Part shown: piece by piece, positions 5,695 through 13,252 of the stretch
How positions within the stretch are numbered: the first letter of the stretch is position 1
Layout of the letters: every line of letters begins with the position of its first letter
Assembly (NCBI GenBank): GCA_028280675.1
Contig: JANQLI010000141.1
Span: forward strand, 1-17,645
Length of the DNA: 17,645 nt
Origin: Alphaproteobacteria bacterium
GTDB lineage: Bacteria > Pseudomonadota > Alphaproteobacteria > SMXP01
Direction of reading: 5' to 3'
Translations under genes and position numbers: made by a program
Notes under the pieces: generated by a model
The model's input: the letters and a program-made list of their open reading frames with translations, nothing else
Databases searched by the model: none
What the model was told of the DNA's origin: nothing

Positions 5695-6107
5695 GCAACC
5701 GCGTTCTTATCATCTTCATCGACATTCCGCAGCATATCGGCAACGCGGAAGATCGGCTCGCGCACCATTTCTTTAACCTCTTCGGATGCGCCTATCTCCT
5801 CAAGGGCCTTATTCCAATTGATAATCCACTCATCCCGCTCGCGCCTGCCAATAGTGAAAGGCCGGTGCGCATCGGTGATGCACATGCTGCCGCGCTCTTC
5901 CATAAAGAGCGAAGGTCCACCGAGCCAGGAGGAAAGATATTTGAAGAGACGGCTTTCTATGCTCTTGGTATTCGAGGAATGCATGGCCTTGAGCATGGGC
6001 GTTTCCCCGGATTCCTTCATATTCCGATAAAACGCCTCAACCAGAGCCAAGAGGGCGTCTTCCCCGCCGAGCAAATCGTATGGCACCACGCGCTTTTGTT
6101 CCGTCAT
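5691..6107 (-). CDS. Group II truncated hemoglobin
   Basis: This 138-residue protein matches two-on-two truncated hemoglobins of group II (GlbO/YjbI type), cytoplasmic heme proteins tied to O2 handling or NO and peroxide chemistry. It has YDLLGGEDALLALVEAFYRNM (10-30) with Tyr27 at B10, SSWLGGPSLFMEERG (59-73) from the E helix into the EF region, proximal His81 at F8 in DAHRPFTIG, and Trp94 at G8 (RDEWI), the mark of groups II and III. The length is typical, with a slightly acidic tail. Purine-rich GGGAG lies about ten bases before ATG 6107. It is the third gene on the minus strand after an unknown gene and a DUF1838 gene, with only 73 bases separating it from the latter, so cotranscription is likely. 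Its TAA stop overlaps that of the convergent HNH-like gene. Confidence 0.92.
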   Translation of the reverse strand: MTEQKRVVPYDLLGGEDALLALVEAFYRNMKESGETPMLKAMHSSNTKSIESRLFKYLSSWLGGPSLFMEERGSMCITDAHRPFTIGRRERDEWIINWNKALEEIGASEEVKEMVREPIFRVADMLRNVDEDDKNAVA

Positions 6108-6180
6108 CTCAGGTCATCTCCCAATTAAGATCCATTTGCAAACACCATAGCCAAGCGGCAGGAATCTGCCTTGATTTAGC

Positions 6181-7092
6181 TCAAGGGATGGAATTGCCTG
6201 TTTCAGCGGCGCGTTGGTTGTCAATCCGGCGTTTGAAATGCACCGCCGAATTGGCCATAGGACGCATGTCATCGAGGTCAGGGGGGTTGCGGAACGCTGG
6301 ATAGTTTACCGCAACTTCGGTTTTGAGCCGGTCCGAGAGAGCTTCGAAACCCGATACTTTCTGACCGCTTCCCGTATGGATTAAAAGCCCTGGCCGGCTG
6401 CCCATTTCCATCCACGGCAACCACTGACTGATCCGGGTGTTCGACATATACATGTCTTGCACTTCATCGGTGGAGCGATCAAGAAGATCGTCTTCGCTCA
6501 TAAAGAAATGGAAGAGTTCCGTTGCATGATAATGCCCGCCGACATATTTCTGAAAGTCACCGCCCATGACCCCATCTTGGAACAAGATCTTTTCAACAGG
6601 GTACCGCACTTTGCCGTCAGTGATTTGCCCCTCAAACACGTGCGGCGCGCCATCGCGACCAAATGCATAAAAGGGAAACGGCAGGCTCATCGGATCATTT
6701 GAAATATGAACGACTTCAACGTCTTTGCCTGTCCATGGATTTGTCCATATGCGTAAAATCTCATTGGTTTGTGGGTCGAGGTAAAGGACGATCTCACGCG
6801 CAACGATACGAAAACCATAACCACGCGCTTCATCTTGATACGACTTACACTGACGAATACTGAAGGCTTCGGTGTTAAAGAGATGTCTGTCTGATTCCCC
6901 TTCCCGGCGGCTGTAGATCTTGCCCGCCCAAGTCAGGACCGTGGGCACACCATCCTTCAATGAGCAATTCACTTTACGTGTCGCCTTCAGAGCGTCATTC
7001 GGATCTGCAAGATCCAGACGATCTTCGGCAGCTTCAGCAAGGGATGTGATACACAAACCCATCAATAACGTGATATGCACAAGGCATTGCAT
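6181..7092 (-). CDS. Secreted DUF1838-family protein
   Basis: This 303-residue protein has a cleavable signal peptide (MQCLVHITLLMGLCITSLAE, cleavage near A21-A22), so it is exported. The mature part matches what I know of DUF1838 proteins: LADPNDAL (28-35), VNCSLKDG (41-48), a KIYSRREGE stretch (58-66), RIWTNPWTGKDVEVVHISND (114-133), HYHATELFHFF (187-197), WLPWMEMGSRPG (224-235), then NYPAFRNPP (263-271). The conserved histidines and aromatics suggest a ligand pocket, but the family has no assigned reaction. The frame extends 92 codons upstream, overlapping the neighbouring gene. ATG 7092 is preferred because GGAG is eight bases upstream and the signal peptide then sits exactly at the N-terminus. 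It follows the unknown 229-residue gene after 28 bases. Confidence 0.82.
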   Translation of the reverse strand: MQCLVHITLLMGLCITSLAEAAEDRLDLADPNDALKATRKVNCSLKDGVPTVLTWAGKIYSRREGESDRHLFNTEAFSIRQCKSYQDEARGYGFRIVAREIVLYLDPQTNEILRIWTNPWTGKDVEVVHISNDPMSLPFPFYAFGRDGAPHVFEGQITDGKVRYPVEKILFQDGVMGGDFQKYVGGHYHATELFHFFMSEDDLLDRSTDEVQDMYMSNTRISQWLPWMEMGSRPGLLIHTGSGQKVSGFEALSDRLKTEVAVNYPAFRNPPDLDDMRPMANSAVHFKRRIDNQRAAETGNSIP

Positions 7093-7100
7093 CCGTCCGT

Positions 7101-7104
7101 CTCC
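7101..7104 (-). promoter_or_regulatory. Ribosome-binding site deciding the DUF1838 start
   Basis: The minus strand reads TTGGAG with GGAG eight bases before ATG 7092. Upstream in-frame starts, such as ATG 7128 which overlaps the previous gene's end, would hide the signal peptide. Confidence 0.7.
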
Positions 7105-7120
7105 AATGCGTGATTTGATC

Positions 7121-7810
7121 TCATGCATTATAACGGATTTGAAGATCAACCACATCATAAGTTTGCTTGAGGTGATCCCAGCGACAACGGACAATGATAT
7201 AATCTTCACCGGTAATCCAATACTGGATCGACGGGCGATCTTCGAAGATAAACTCATATTTCCGTGCCGCGAAAGTGCCCGCCTCCGTTGTAATCTCTTC
7301 ATCCTTGACATAGCGATGGTGTTGCTCAGCAAAGGTGAGCGCCGGCCCATCGCCGCCATTTGCCGCATGTGAGGTTATGACCGTATTGGGCAGAATTGTT
7401 TCGACGCAATCACCACGATAGCGATCAAAGGCGCCATACATCCAGGCATCGTTTTGAATGGCGTGTCCGCCAAATGTGGTCACAGAACTTTCAAGAGACA
7501 CTGTTTGCGCAAGTTCGCCCTCCTCCGTATTCTGTCCTGTAAAACGCACATGATCATCACAAAAGTCATATGCTGCGGACCCGGTATAATCTCCCTTGAT
7601 CAAGTGCATTTGCGCCGTCATGGGTTGCCAGGCTGCATTGATGATAAGATATGTCGTGCGGATGAGATCATCATTGGTCATCACCGATTGCGCCTGCAAC
7701 ATGCGGCGGCCATCTTTCAAACAAGTAATGTGAAAGTCTTCATACCCCTCTTCACCAACACCATCGGTGATGTAGGCGATCCGCCCGGATATGGTTCGCA
7801 GAATTGTCAT
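7121..7810 (-). CDS. Unknown cytoplasmic beta-rich protein, DUF3108-like in character
   Basis: I do not recognise a named family for this 229-residue protein. It has no signal peptide or membrane segment. It is rich in alternating beta-type stretches. The C-terminal part, EAGTFAARKYEFIF (from about residue 176) and then IQYWITGEDYIIVRCRWDHL, recalls the calycin-like DUF3108 pattern, in which a Y-W strand and a terminal strand close a beta barrel. It contains few cysteines and no catalytic motif I can name. Only a weak GAGAG precedes ATG 7810. An inverted repeat ATGACA/TGTCAT lies just upstream. It is the first gene of a tight minus-strand group with the DUF1838 protein and a truncated hemoglobin, so it may share a pathway with them, perhaps binding a hydrophobic ligand. 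That is inference only. Confidence 0.75.
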   Translation of the reverse strand: MTILRTISGRIAYITDGVGEEGYEDFHITCLKDGRRMLQAQSVMTNDDLIRTTYLIINAAWQPMTAQMHLIKGDYTGSAAYDFCDDHVRFTGQNTEEGELAQTVSLESSVTTFGGHAIQNDAWMYGAFDRYRGDCVETILPNTVITSHAANGGDGPALTFAEQHHRYVKDEEITTEAGTFAARKYEFIFEDRPSIQYWITGEDYIIVRCRWDHLKQTYDVVDLQIRYNA

Positions 7811-7818
7811 CTCTCAAC

Positions 7819-7838
7819 ATGACACGATGCGATGTCAT
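7819..7838. promoter_or_regulatory. Inverted repeat upstream of the DUF1838 gene cluster, possible operator
   Basis: ATGACA (7819-7824) and TGTCAT (7833-7838) form a dyad with an eight-base centre, nine bases before the start of the first gene on the minus strand. Further up, TTGTCT and CATAAG spaced 16 bases could be a promoter. The position suits a repressor site or a 5' leader hairpin. Confidence 0.35.
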
Positions 7839-7898
7839 TTGAAAGAGAGTCCGCTTATGTGGTTTTTGGGTTTCCAGACAAAAATATTGACACAGAAC

Positions 7899-7929
7899 AA
7901 AAAAAAAGCGGCCCCAAGGGACCGCTTTT
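7899..7929 (-). terminator. Intrinsic terminator of the PEP-CTERM gene
   Basis: On the minus strand AAAAGCGG pairs with CCGCTTTT (7922-7929 with 7904-7911), with extra CCC/GGG complementarity inside. A run of T residues (to 7899) follows. It sits 22 bases after the PEP-CTERM stop codon. On the plus strand there are only four T residues. Confidence 0.88.
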
Positions 7930-7950
7930 CCATTATGAATTTTTAAATTG

Positions 7951-8601
7951 TTATGCAGTCTGGCGACGGCGACGGGCCACAGCCGCCATACCCAAAAGGC
8001 CAAAACCCAACATGGCAAGCGCTTCAGGCTCCGGCACGTCTTTATCGACTGCCTCTACCGTAATCTTACGGATTTTGTAGTCGTCTGTACTACCATCTGC
8101 GCCAAAACCAAAATTGGTGCCGATATACATGGTGGACGGAGTCCACAGAAATGTCGAACCACTAGATAGGTCAACCTCATTTGCAGTCAGAACACCATCA
8201 AGGATAAAATCCACTTCGTCAGAAGAATCCCAGCTGGTAAAAAGAGCAGAAACGAGCTTGACGTCGCTTCCGAAAACAAACTCAATAGCCTCATTCGTGG
8301 GGCCCCGACCATCGACATTCGAATTAATATCGCCGCCCGTGCCATTGACGCCCAATCCACCGCCACTTTGCGTGATAGGTCTCTGCGATGTAAAAGTAAC
8401 ATTGCTGCCTATGGAACTAGTTGGGTCGTAGTCATCGTAACCGGTTGCCACAAAACTGATGCCGTTTTGCGCTGGCGGCGTGTATAACCCGTCAGGTATG
8501 CCATCAGAAATCGACAAATCAAACGTTACCGGAACGGCCTGTGCGCTTGTTACTGCAAACGCCATTGCAACACCAGCGACTATTCCTAAAACTTTTTTCA
8601 T
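7951..8601 (-). CDS. PEP-CTERM sorting-domain protein
   Basis: This 216-residue exported protein has a signal peptide (MKKVLGIVAGVAMAFAVTSAQA, cleavage after residue 22) and a complete PEP-CTERM tail. The tail is VPEP (189-192), a hydrophobic helix LAMLGFGLLGMAAVA (195-209), and the basic end RRRRQTA. Such tails are recognised and cut by an exosortase at the inner membrane, and the mature protein is usually released or attached to exopolysaccharide. The middle is rich in Gly, Ser, Asp and Thr with predicted beta strands and few charged Lys, typical of surface proteins, and has no cysteine. No exosortase gene is in the window. The gene is monocistronic: it has its own terminator and a near-perfect sigma-54 promoter about 50 bases upstream. 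GCAAGGGG before the start serves as a modest ribosome-binding site. Confidence 0.92.
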   Translation of the reverse strand: MKKVLGIVAGVAMAFAVTSAQAVPVTFDLSISDGIPDGLYTPPAQNGISFVATGYDDYDPTSSIGSNVTFTSQRPITQSGGGLGVNGTGGDINSNVDGRGPTNEAIEFVFGSDVKLVSALFTSWDSSDEVDFILDGVLTANEVDLSSGSTFLWTPSTMYIGTNFGFGADGSTDDYKIRKITVEAVDKDVPEPEALAMLGFGLLGMAAVARRRRQTA

Positions 8602-8659
8602 TCTAAATACCCCTTGCTTTAGCGAAAAATGACAAAAGTCATTAACTAATTAACTTAGT

Positions 8660-8676
8660 AAGCAATTCCTGTGCCA
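8660..8676 (-). promoter_or_regulatory. Sigma-54 (RpoN) promoter for the PEP-CTERM gene
   Basis: The minus strand reads TGGCACAGGAATTGCTT. Compared with the -24/-12 consensus TGGCACG-N4-TTGCW it differs at one position, with GG and GC exactly ten bases apart. Transcription would start near 8650, giving a leader of about 48 nt before ATG 8601. A bacterial enhancer-binding protein must be involved, encoded elsewhere. Confidence 0.78.
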
Positions 8677-8918
8677 GAATGATACAGGATTGATTTTCAA
8701 GGATTTTAGCAATCGAGAGTAACCTTAATGGATTTATTTGTAAAAAATACTGACATCAAAATTCCCTAAAAGGTTGAAATAACAACACCTTAAAGAGGAA
8801 GTATTCTGGATATCATCATTCATTTTAGCTTGCGTTTTGGAAAGAATCACATGCGGGACGGCCGCGATATAACAACCCAGAAAGCAACAAATAGGTTCTG
8901 CCAGAAAAGGAGGGAGGA
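8677..8918. other. AT-rich intergenic stretch upstream of the sigma-54 promoter
   Basis: About 240 bases between the promoter and tRNA-Glu contain no open frame of note. An imperfect dyad, AAGGTTG then CAACACCTT (about 8771-8795), lies about 100-120 bases upstream of the -24 element, where enhancer-binding proteins usually bind. I see nothing else recognisable here. Confidence 0.35.
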
Positions 8919-8993
8919 TGGCACGCCCTAGGGGAATCGAACCCCTCTTTCCAGGTTGAAAACCTGGCGTCCTAACCGATAGACGAAGGGCGC
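8919..8993 (-). tRNA. tRNA-Glu (anticodon TTC)
   Basis: Read on the minus strand from 8993, the acceptor GCGCCCT pairs with AGGGCGT (G1-U72), then discriminator G and encoded CCA (8921-8919). The anticodon stem CCAGG/CCTGG encloses TTTTCAA, giving anticodon TTC. The T arm reads GGGGTTCGATTCCCC. The length is 75 nt. It lies about 105 bases downstream of recJ on the same strand. Confidence 0.97.
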
Positions 8994-9098
8994 ATGCTCA
9001 AAAAGAAGCCGCCTTATACTGTTCGAATCGCGCCCTTGCAAGCCCTTCAATGGGCAAAATTCACTGAAAACAGGCAAAAATCTGGAAATGTGATCTTG

Positions 9099-10907
9099 TT
9101 AAGGATTCTGCCCTCGTCGCGGGAGCGCCACGTCTTCAATCAGCATCTGAACAGCGCCATTCCCAGCCCATGTGTCATGGCGGATTTTTCCTGCGATATG
9201 CAAAAATTCCCCCTTTCTGCCCAATAGGGCTTCTCCTAAAGGCTGATCAGCACAGCGAAAGGCAATCGCCTTAAGACGGCCGCCATCGTCACCAGCGATG
9301 ACACAACGGACATGCGAGCCCCCAACCACATCAGCATGCACAATACGGACATTGGCAAGGACAAATTGCGGCTCGGGGTTAGCGGCCCCATAAGGACCTG
9401 CCTGCGCCATCTCATGCACCAGGGCCTCATTAGCGCCTGTGACGCTCAGCACCCCATCTAATTTAAGATCAAAGGAAGCGCCAGCCTGTGCGACCTGCTT
9501 GGCAAGATGGTCATTCAAAAACGCCTGCAGATCCTCAAGGCGATCCTCAGCCACAGTCAGACCAGCCGCCATGGCATGCCCGCCGCCACTGATCAGCAAT
9601 CCAGCATTTTGAGCCGCAACGACCGCATTGCCGAGATCAACGCCAGGGATGGACCGTCCCGAGCCTTTCCCAACACCATCTTGATCAATCGCAATCACGA
9701 AGGAGGGCCGCCGGTATTTATCTTTGATCCGGCTCGCAACAATCCCGATTACACCAGCATGCCACTGCTTTCCTGTGACTAAAAGCAAGGGCGGCAGCGC
9801 GCCTCCCGCATAGGATTGCTCAACCACCGCCAAGGCGTCACTTTGCACTTGCACTTCAATGGCTTTACGTTCCTGATTGAGGCGGTCTAATTCAATGGCA
9901 AGATCAGTTGCTAAGACGGGATCTTCTGTTGTGAGCAAGCGGCTGCCGAGATCGGATTTCCCGACACGCCCTCCTGCATTCACACGTGGCCCCAACTGAA
10001 AACCAAGTTCATATGTTCCCGGTGTAGTCTCGACTTTGGCAATATCCGCCAGAGCATTCAGACCGGTATTTTGCCGCATCTGCATCACCTTTAACCCCTG
10101 ACTGACAAAAGCGCGGTTGACACCTTTCAGCGGCACCACATCGCACACTGTTCCCAACGCCACCAAGTCTAACACTGTCAGTAAATTCGGTTCGAATGTA
10201 TTATGCGCCTGATACCAACCGCTTTCCCGTAACGCACGGTTCACCGCAATGACCAAAAGATAGGCCACACCGACGGCGGCTAAATATCCGTAGCCGGATT
10301 GATCATCCAAACGATTGGGATTCACTATTGCTACGGCGTCCGGCAAATGCGCCTCGGCTTGATGATGATCAACCACAATAACGTCAAGGCCGATTTTATT
10401 TGCATGCGTAAGCGGATCGAAGGCCAGCGTACCGCAATCGACTGTGATGACGAGTGTGACACCTTCACGTTTGAGGTGATCAAAAGCCGCTGCATTCGGC
10501 CCATAGCCTTCTGTCGTGCGGTCAGGAATATAAATCCGTGTCTCAATACCCAGCGATGTAAAGAACCGCGACAAGGTGGCGCTGGACGTTGCGCCATCGA
10601 CATCATAATCACCGAAGATCGCAATCTCTTCGTTATTCTGGAGCGCTGCAACGATACGCTGCGCCGCTTTATCCATGTCGGCCAATTGACTGGGATTGGG
10701 TAATAGATCACGTAAGCTCGGGTCGAGGTAATGGCTTGCAGCGTCAAGGTCAACGCCACGCCCCGCTATCACGCGTGAGAGAAGATCAGATATGCCAAGA
10801 CGCTGCGCCAACGTCATCGCCAAACGCTCATCAGTCAGGCGCGGGACCCATGCGCGTCCTGACACAGACTCCGTGACACCCAGAATGTGCGCGGCGTCTC
10901 CGGTCAT
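9099..10907 (-). CDS. recJ: Single-stranded-DNA-specific 5'-3' exonuclease RecJ
   Basis: This 602-residue protein is a full-length RecJ, the DHH-family exonuclease that resects 5' ends in RecF-type recombination and mismatch repair. The motifs run in the normal order: FGDYDVDGATS (98-108), TVDCGT (155-160), VVDHH (178-182), NPN (196-198), LGTVCDVVPL (251-260), LGPRVNAGGR (305-314), then the DHHA1 part with QWHAGVIGIVASR (381-393), GKGSGRS (413-419) and SGGGHAMAAG (440-449). A C-terminal OB-fold region follows. All metal-ligand Asp and His positions I can check are present. ATG 10907 lies five bases after the glpX stop with only a weak Shine-Dalgarno, which suggests translational coupling. It is the last protein gene of the aminotransferase-hom-glpX-recJ run, and tRNA-Glu follows. 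Confidence 0.97.
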   Translation of the reverse strand: MTGDAAHILGVTESVSGRAWVPRLTDERLAMTLAQRLGISDLLSRVIAGRGVDLDAASHYLDPSLRDLLPNPSQLADMDKAAQRIVAALQNNEEIAIFGDYDVDGATSSATLSRFFTSLGIETRIYIPDRTTEGYGPNAAAFDHLKREGVTLVITVDCGTLAFDPLTHANKIGLDVIVVDHHQAEAHLPDAVAIVNPNRLDDQSGYGYLAAVGVAYLLVIAVNRALRESGWYQAHNTFEPNLLTVLDLVALGTVCDVVPLKGVNRAFVSQGLKVMQMRQNTGLNALADIAKVETTPGTYELGFQLGPRVNAGGRVGKSDLGSRLLTTEDPVLATDLAIELDRLNQERKAIEVQVQSDALAVVEQSYAGGALPPLLLVTGKQWHAGVIGIVASRIKDKYRRPSFVIAIDQDGVGKGSGRSIPGVDLGNAVVAAQNAGLLISGGGHAMAAGLTVAEDRLEDLQAFLNDHLAKQVAQAGASFDLKLDGVLSVTGANEALVHEMAQAGPYGAANPEPQFVLANVRIVHADVVGGSHVRCVIAGDDGGRLKAIAFRCADQPLGEALLGRKGEFLHIAGKIRHDTWAGNGAVQMLIEDVALPRRGQNP

Positions 10908-10912
10908 CCAAA

Positions 10913-11887
10913 TTATATGCTAAATTTTTTGGAGTGATGCTGTCCACGAATCCAGCGTACAGTGCGCGTGAGAGAGCGCATCACAACAGTATCTGTCGTC
11001 AACAGGTCACCTGTCTTGTGAATCCCTTTCAACATAGCGCCATCGGTGACGCCTGTCGCAGAGAAAAACACATCTCCGCTTGCCAGATCCATGAGATCAT
11101 ATTTGCGGTCAAGGTCCGTAATGCCTATCCGTTCCGCACGGCCGCGTTCGTCATCATTGCGGAACACAAGACGGGTCTGCATTTGACCGCCAATACAGCG
11201 CAACGCCGCAGCCGCGAGAACGCCTTCCGGCGCCCCGCCCTGCCCCATATAAATATCAACGCCTGTGGATGGATCGGTTGTCTCAATGATTCCGGCAATA
11301 TCCCCATCCGGGATCAGCTTCACGCTCGCCCCCACCTCACGCACGCTAGCAATGATCTCAGCATGACGCGGACGGTCTAAGATACAGGCTGTGATTTGCG
11401 CAGGTTCAACGCCTTTTGCTTTGGCGAGCGCGCGAATATTGTCCGCTGGGCTTTGATCGAGATCAACAACTCCTTTCGGATAGCCGCCGCCTATGGCAAT
11501 TTTGTCCATATAGACATCAGGCGCGTTGAGTAAGGTTCCGCCTTCGGCAAGAGCCGTCACACACAATGCATTCGGCATCGCTTTTGCGGTGAGCGTTGTC
11601 CCCTCAAGTGGGTCCAAAGCAATATCAATCGCAGGGCCATTTCCTGTGCCAACTTTTTCACCAATATAGAGCATTGGGGCTTCGTCGCGCTCTCCCTCAC
11701 CGATCACAACAGTGCCGTCAATATCAAGCTTGTTTAATGCGTTGCGCATCGCGTCCACAGCTAACTGGTCGGCCTTCTTCTCGTCACCACACCCAATCAT
11801 ATCATACGAGGCAATAGCTGCCGCTTCGGTCACACGCGCCAATTCCAGTGTGGGGCTCCGGTCCAAAACAGGTTTCTTATCGGACAT
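10913..11887 (-). CDS. glpX: Class II fructose-1,6-bisphosphatase GlpX
   Basis: This 324-residue cytoplasmic enzyme hydrolyses fructose 1,6-bisphosphate to fructose 6-phosphate in gluconeogenesis, using divalent metal. The class II signatures are present: GCGDEKKAD (32-40), VIGEGERDEAPML (61-73) with metal-binding acidic residues, DPLEGTT (92-98), IGGGYPKGV (132-140), LIPDGDIAG (191-199), GQGGAPEGVLAAAALR (215-230) and FFSATGVTDG (274-283). The length matches the family. A strong AAGGAG lies about ten bases upstream of ATG 11887. The gene lies between hom and recJ on the same strand, an order I recall as common in alphaproteobacteria. A perfect 10-bp hairpin just upstream of its ribosome-binding site could separate its expression from hom. 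Confidence 0.97.
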   Translation of the reverse strand: MSDKKPVLDRSPTLELARVTEAAAIASYDMIGCGDEKKADQLAVDAMRNALNKLDIDGTVVIGEGERDEAPMLYIGEKVGTGNGPAIDIALDPLEGTTLTAKAMPNALCVTALAEGGTLLNAPDVYMDKIAIGGGYPKGVVDLDQSPADNIRALAKAKGVEPAQITACILDRPRHAEIIASVREVGASVKLIPDGDIAGIIETTDPSTGVDIYMGQGGAPEGVLAAAALRCIGGQMQTRLVFRNDDERGRAERIGITDLDRKYDLMDLASGDVFFSATGVTDGAMLKGIHKTGDLLTTDTVVMRSLTRTVRWIRGQHHSKKFSI

Positions 11888-11910
11888 AGATTCAATACTC
11901 CTTCATGTGA

Positions 11911-11933
11911 GCGTCTGAGCCCCGCTCAGACGC
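11911..11933. promoter_or_regulatory. Perfect 10-bp hairpin between hom and glpX
   Basis: GCGTCTGAGC (11911-11920) and GCTCAGACGC (11924-11933) are exact inverted arms around a three-base loop. On the minus strand it lies 11 bases after the hom stop and seven bases before the glpX Shine-Dalgarno (11903-11898). There is no U tract, so it is not a simple terminator. It may protect or process the mRNA, or attenuate it. Confidence 0.6.
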
Positions 11934-11944
11934 CGCTCATTTCT

Positions 11945-13252
11945 TTAAACATCCTCAATACGTATCATACGGGGAGGACGCACAATGGCATCATGGGCGG
12001 CAATCCGCTGTAATGCTCTGTTCATAACCGATTCCTGACATTTGTGTGTGACAAGAATGATAGGCACGTTTTCCACACCTTCTGCGCCGCGCTGAATAAT
12101 GGTCTCGATAGACACGCCCTCATCCGCCAGATCTTGCGTTATTTCCGCCATAACGCCCGGTTTATCACGCGCAGTCAGGCGAATATAATATTCCCCGACA
12201 TGCTGATCCATGGCGATTGCCGCTCCCGGTTTGAGGTCACGCGCGGGTTTCATAAAAACGGGCTGCGTGACCCCGCGCGCAATATCAGCAATATCGGCAA
12301 TCACCGCCGAAGCTGTAGGAAATTGCCCGGCGCCCGGACCCTCTAACACAAGGCGTCCAAGATAATCCGTATCCACGACAACAGCATTTGTCACATCGCT
12401 GACATTTGCAATCGGCCGGTCGAGCTTTACAAAACAAGGATGCACCCGCTGAGAAATCCCGGCATCTGATTTTTCTGCAATCCCAAGAAGTTTTATGCGA
12501 TAGCCAAGTTCTTTCGCCATCGCGATGTCATGGGCCGAAATCGTCTCAATACCCTCAATGTAGATACTGTCAAAATCAACCTCACAGCCATAGGCAAGGC
12601 TTGTAAGTATGGCAAGCTTATGGGCCGCATCGATCCCGCCAATATCGAAACTTGGGTCTGCTTCCGCATACCCTAAATCTTGCGCGTCCTTTAAGACGTC
12701 ATCAAAGGCGCGTCCCGTTTCTTCCATAACACTGAGAATATAATTACAGGTGCCATTGAGAATGCCAAAGATTCGCTTGACCTGATTGATCACCAGACCT
12801 TCGCGTAATGATTTAATAATCGGGATGCCGCCTGCGACCGAGGCTTCATAATTTAATGCAACGTTATGATCATCTGCCAATTGCGCAAACTCACTGCCAT
12901 GCAAAGCGATTAAAGCTTTATTCGCCGTGACCACATGTTTGCCATTCATCAGCGCCGCACGAACGGAATCGAGTGCAGGACCGTCTGAACCGCCGATCAG
13001 CTCAACAAACACATTAACATTTGGATCGGTTGCGACATCCACCGCACTCTCATGCCAGGTCATCCCATCCATGGAAAATCCACGGTCTTTCTTTTTATCG
13101 CGCGCAGTCGCTGCAACAACAGAGATCACGGATCCTGTGCGCTCTTGCAAAAGATCTTGGGTGTCTTGGATCATCTTCACAACACCAGAGCCCACTGTTC
13201 CAAGACCAGCAAGACCTAAACGCAACTCTGTTTTGCTCTCACTTGCGCTCAT
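11945..13252 (-). CDS. hom: Homoserine dehydrogenase with ACT domain
   Basis: This 435-residue enzyme reduces aspartate semialdehyde to homoserine with NAD(P)H, the branch step to threonine and methionine. It has the Rossmann motif GLAGLGTVGSGV (13-24), VTANKALIA (108-116), YEASVAGGIPII (135-146), GILNGTCNYIL (163-173) and LGYAEADPSFDIGGIDAAHKLAIL (193-216), with catalytic-region Asp and Lys. The C-terminus carries an ACT domain (about 355-435, IRLTARDKPGVMAEI), where threonine feedback inhibition normally acts. The ATG at 13252 overlaps the TGA of the aminotransferase by four bases (ATGA), showing translational coupling. GAGG lies about ten bases upstream, inside the preceding gene. This is a monofunctional form, without an aspartokinase domain. 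Confidence 0.97.
   Translation of the reverse strand: MSASESKTELRLGLAGLGTVGSGVVKMIQDTQDLLQERTGSVISVVAATARDKKKDRGFSMDGMTWHESAVDVATDPNVNVFVELIGGSDGPALDSVRAALMNGKHVVTANKALIALHGSEFAQLADDHNVALNYEASVAGGIPIIKSLREGLVINQVKRIFGILNGTCNYILSVMEETGRAFDDVLKDAQDLGYAEADPSFDIGGIDAAHKLAILTSLAYGCEVDFDSIYIEGIETISAHDIAMAKELGYRIKLLGIAEKSDAGISQRVHPCFVKLDRPIANVSDVTNAVVVDTDYLGRLVLEGPGAGQFPTASAVIADIADIARGVTQPVFMKPARDLKPGAAIAMDQHVGEYYIRLTARDKPGVMAEITQDLADEGVSIETIIQRGAEGVENVPIILVTHKCQESVMNRALQRIAAHDAIVRPPRMIRIEDV

Noticed and set aside
12044..12346. Antisense frames inside hom, glpX, recJ and the aminotransferase
   Set aside because: They lie wholly within firmly identified genes, lack ribosome-binding sites, and show no family signature.
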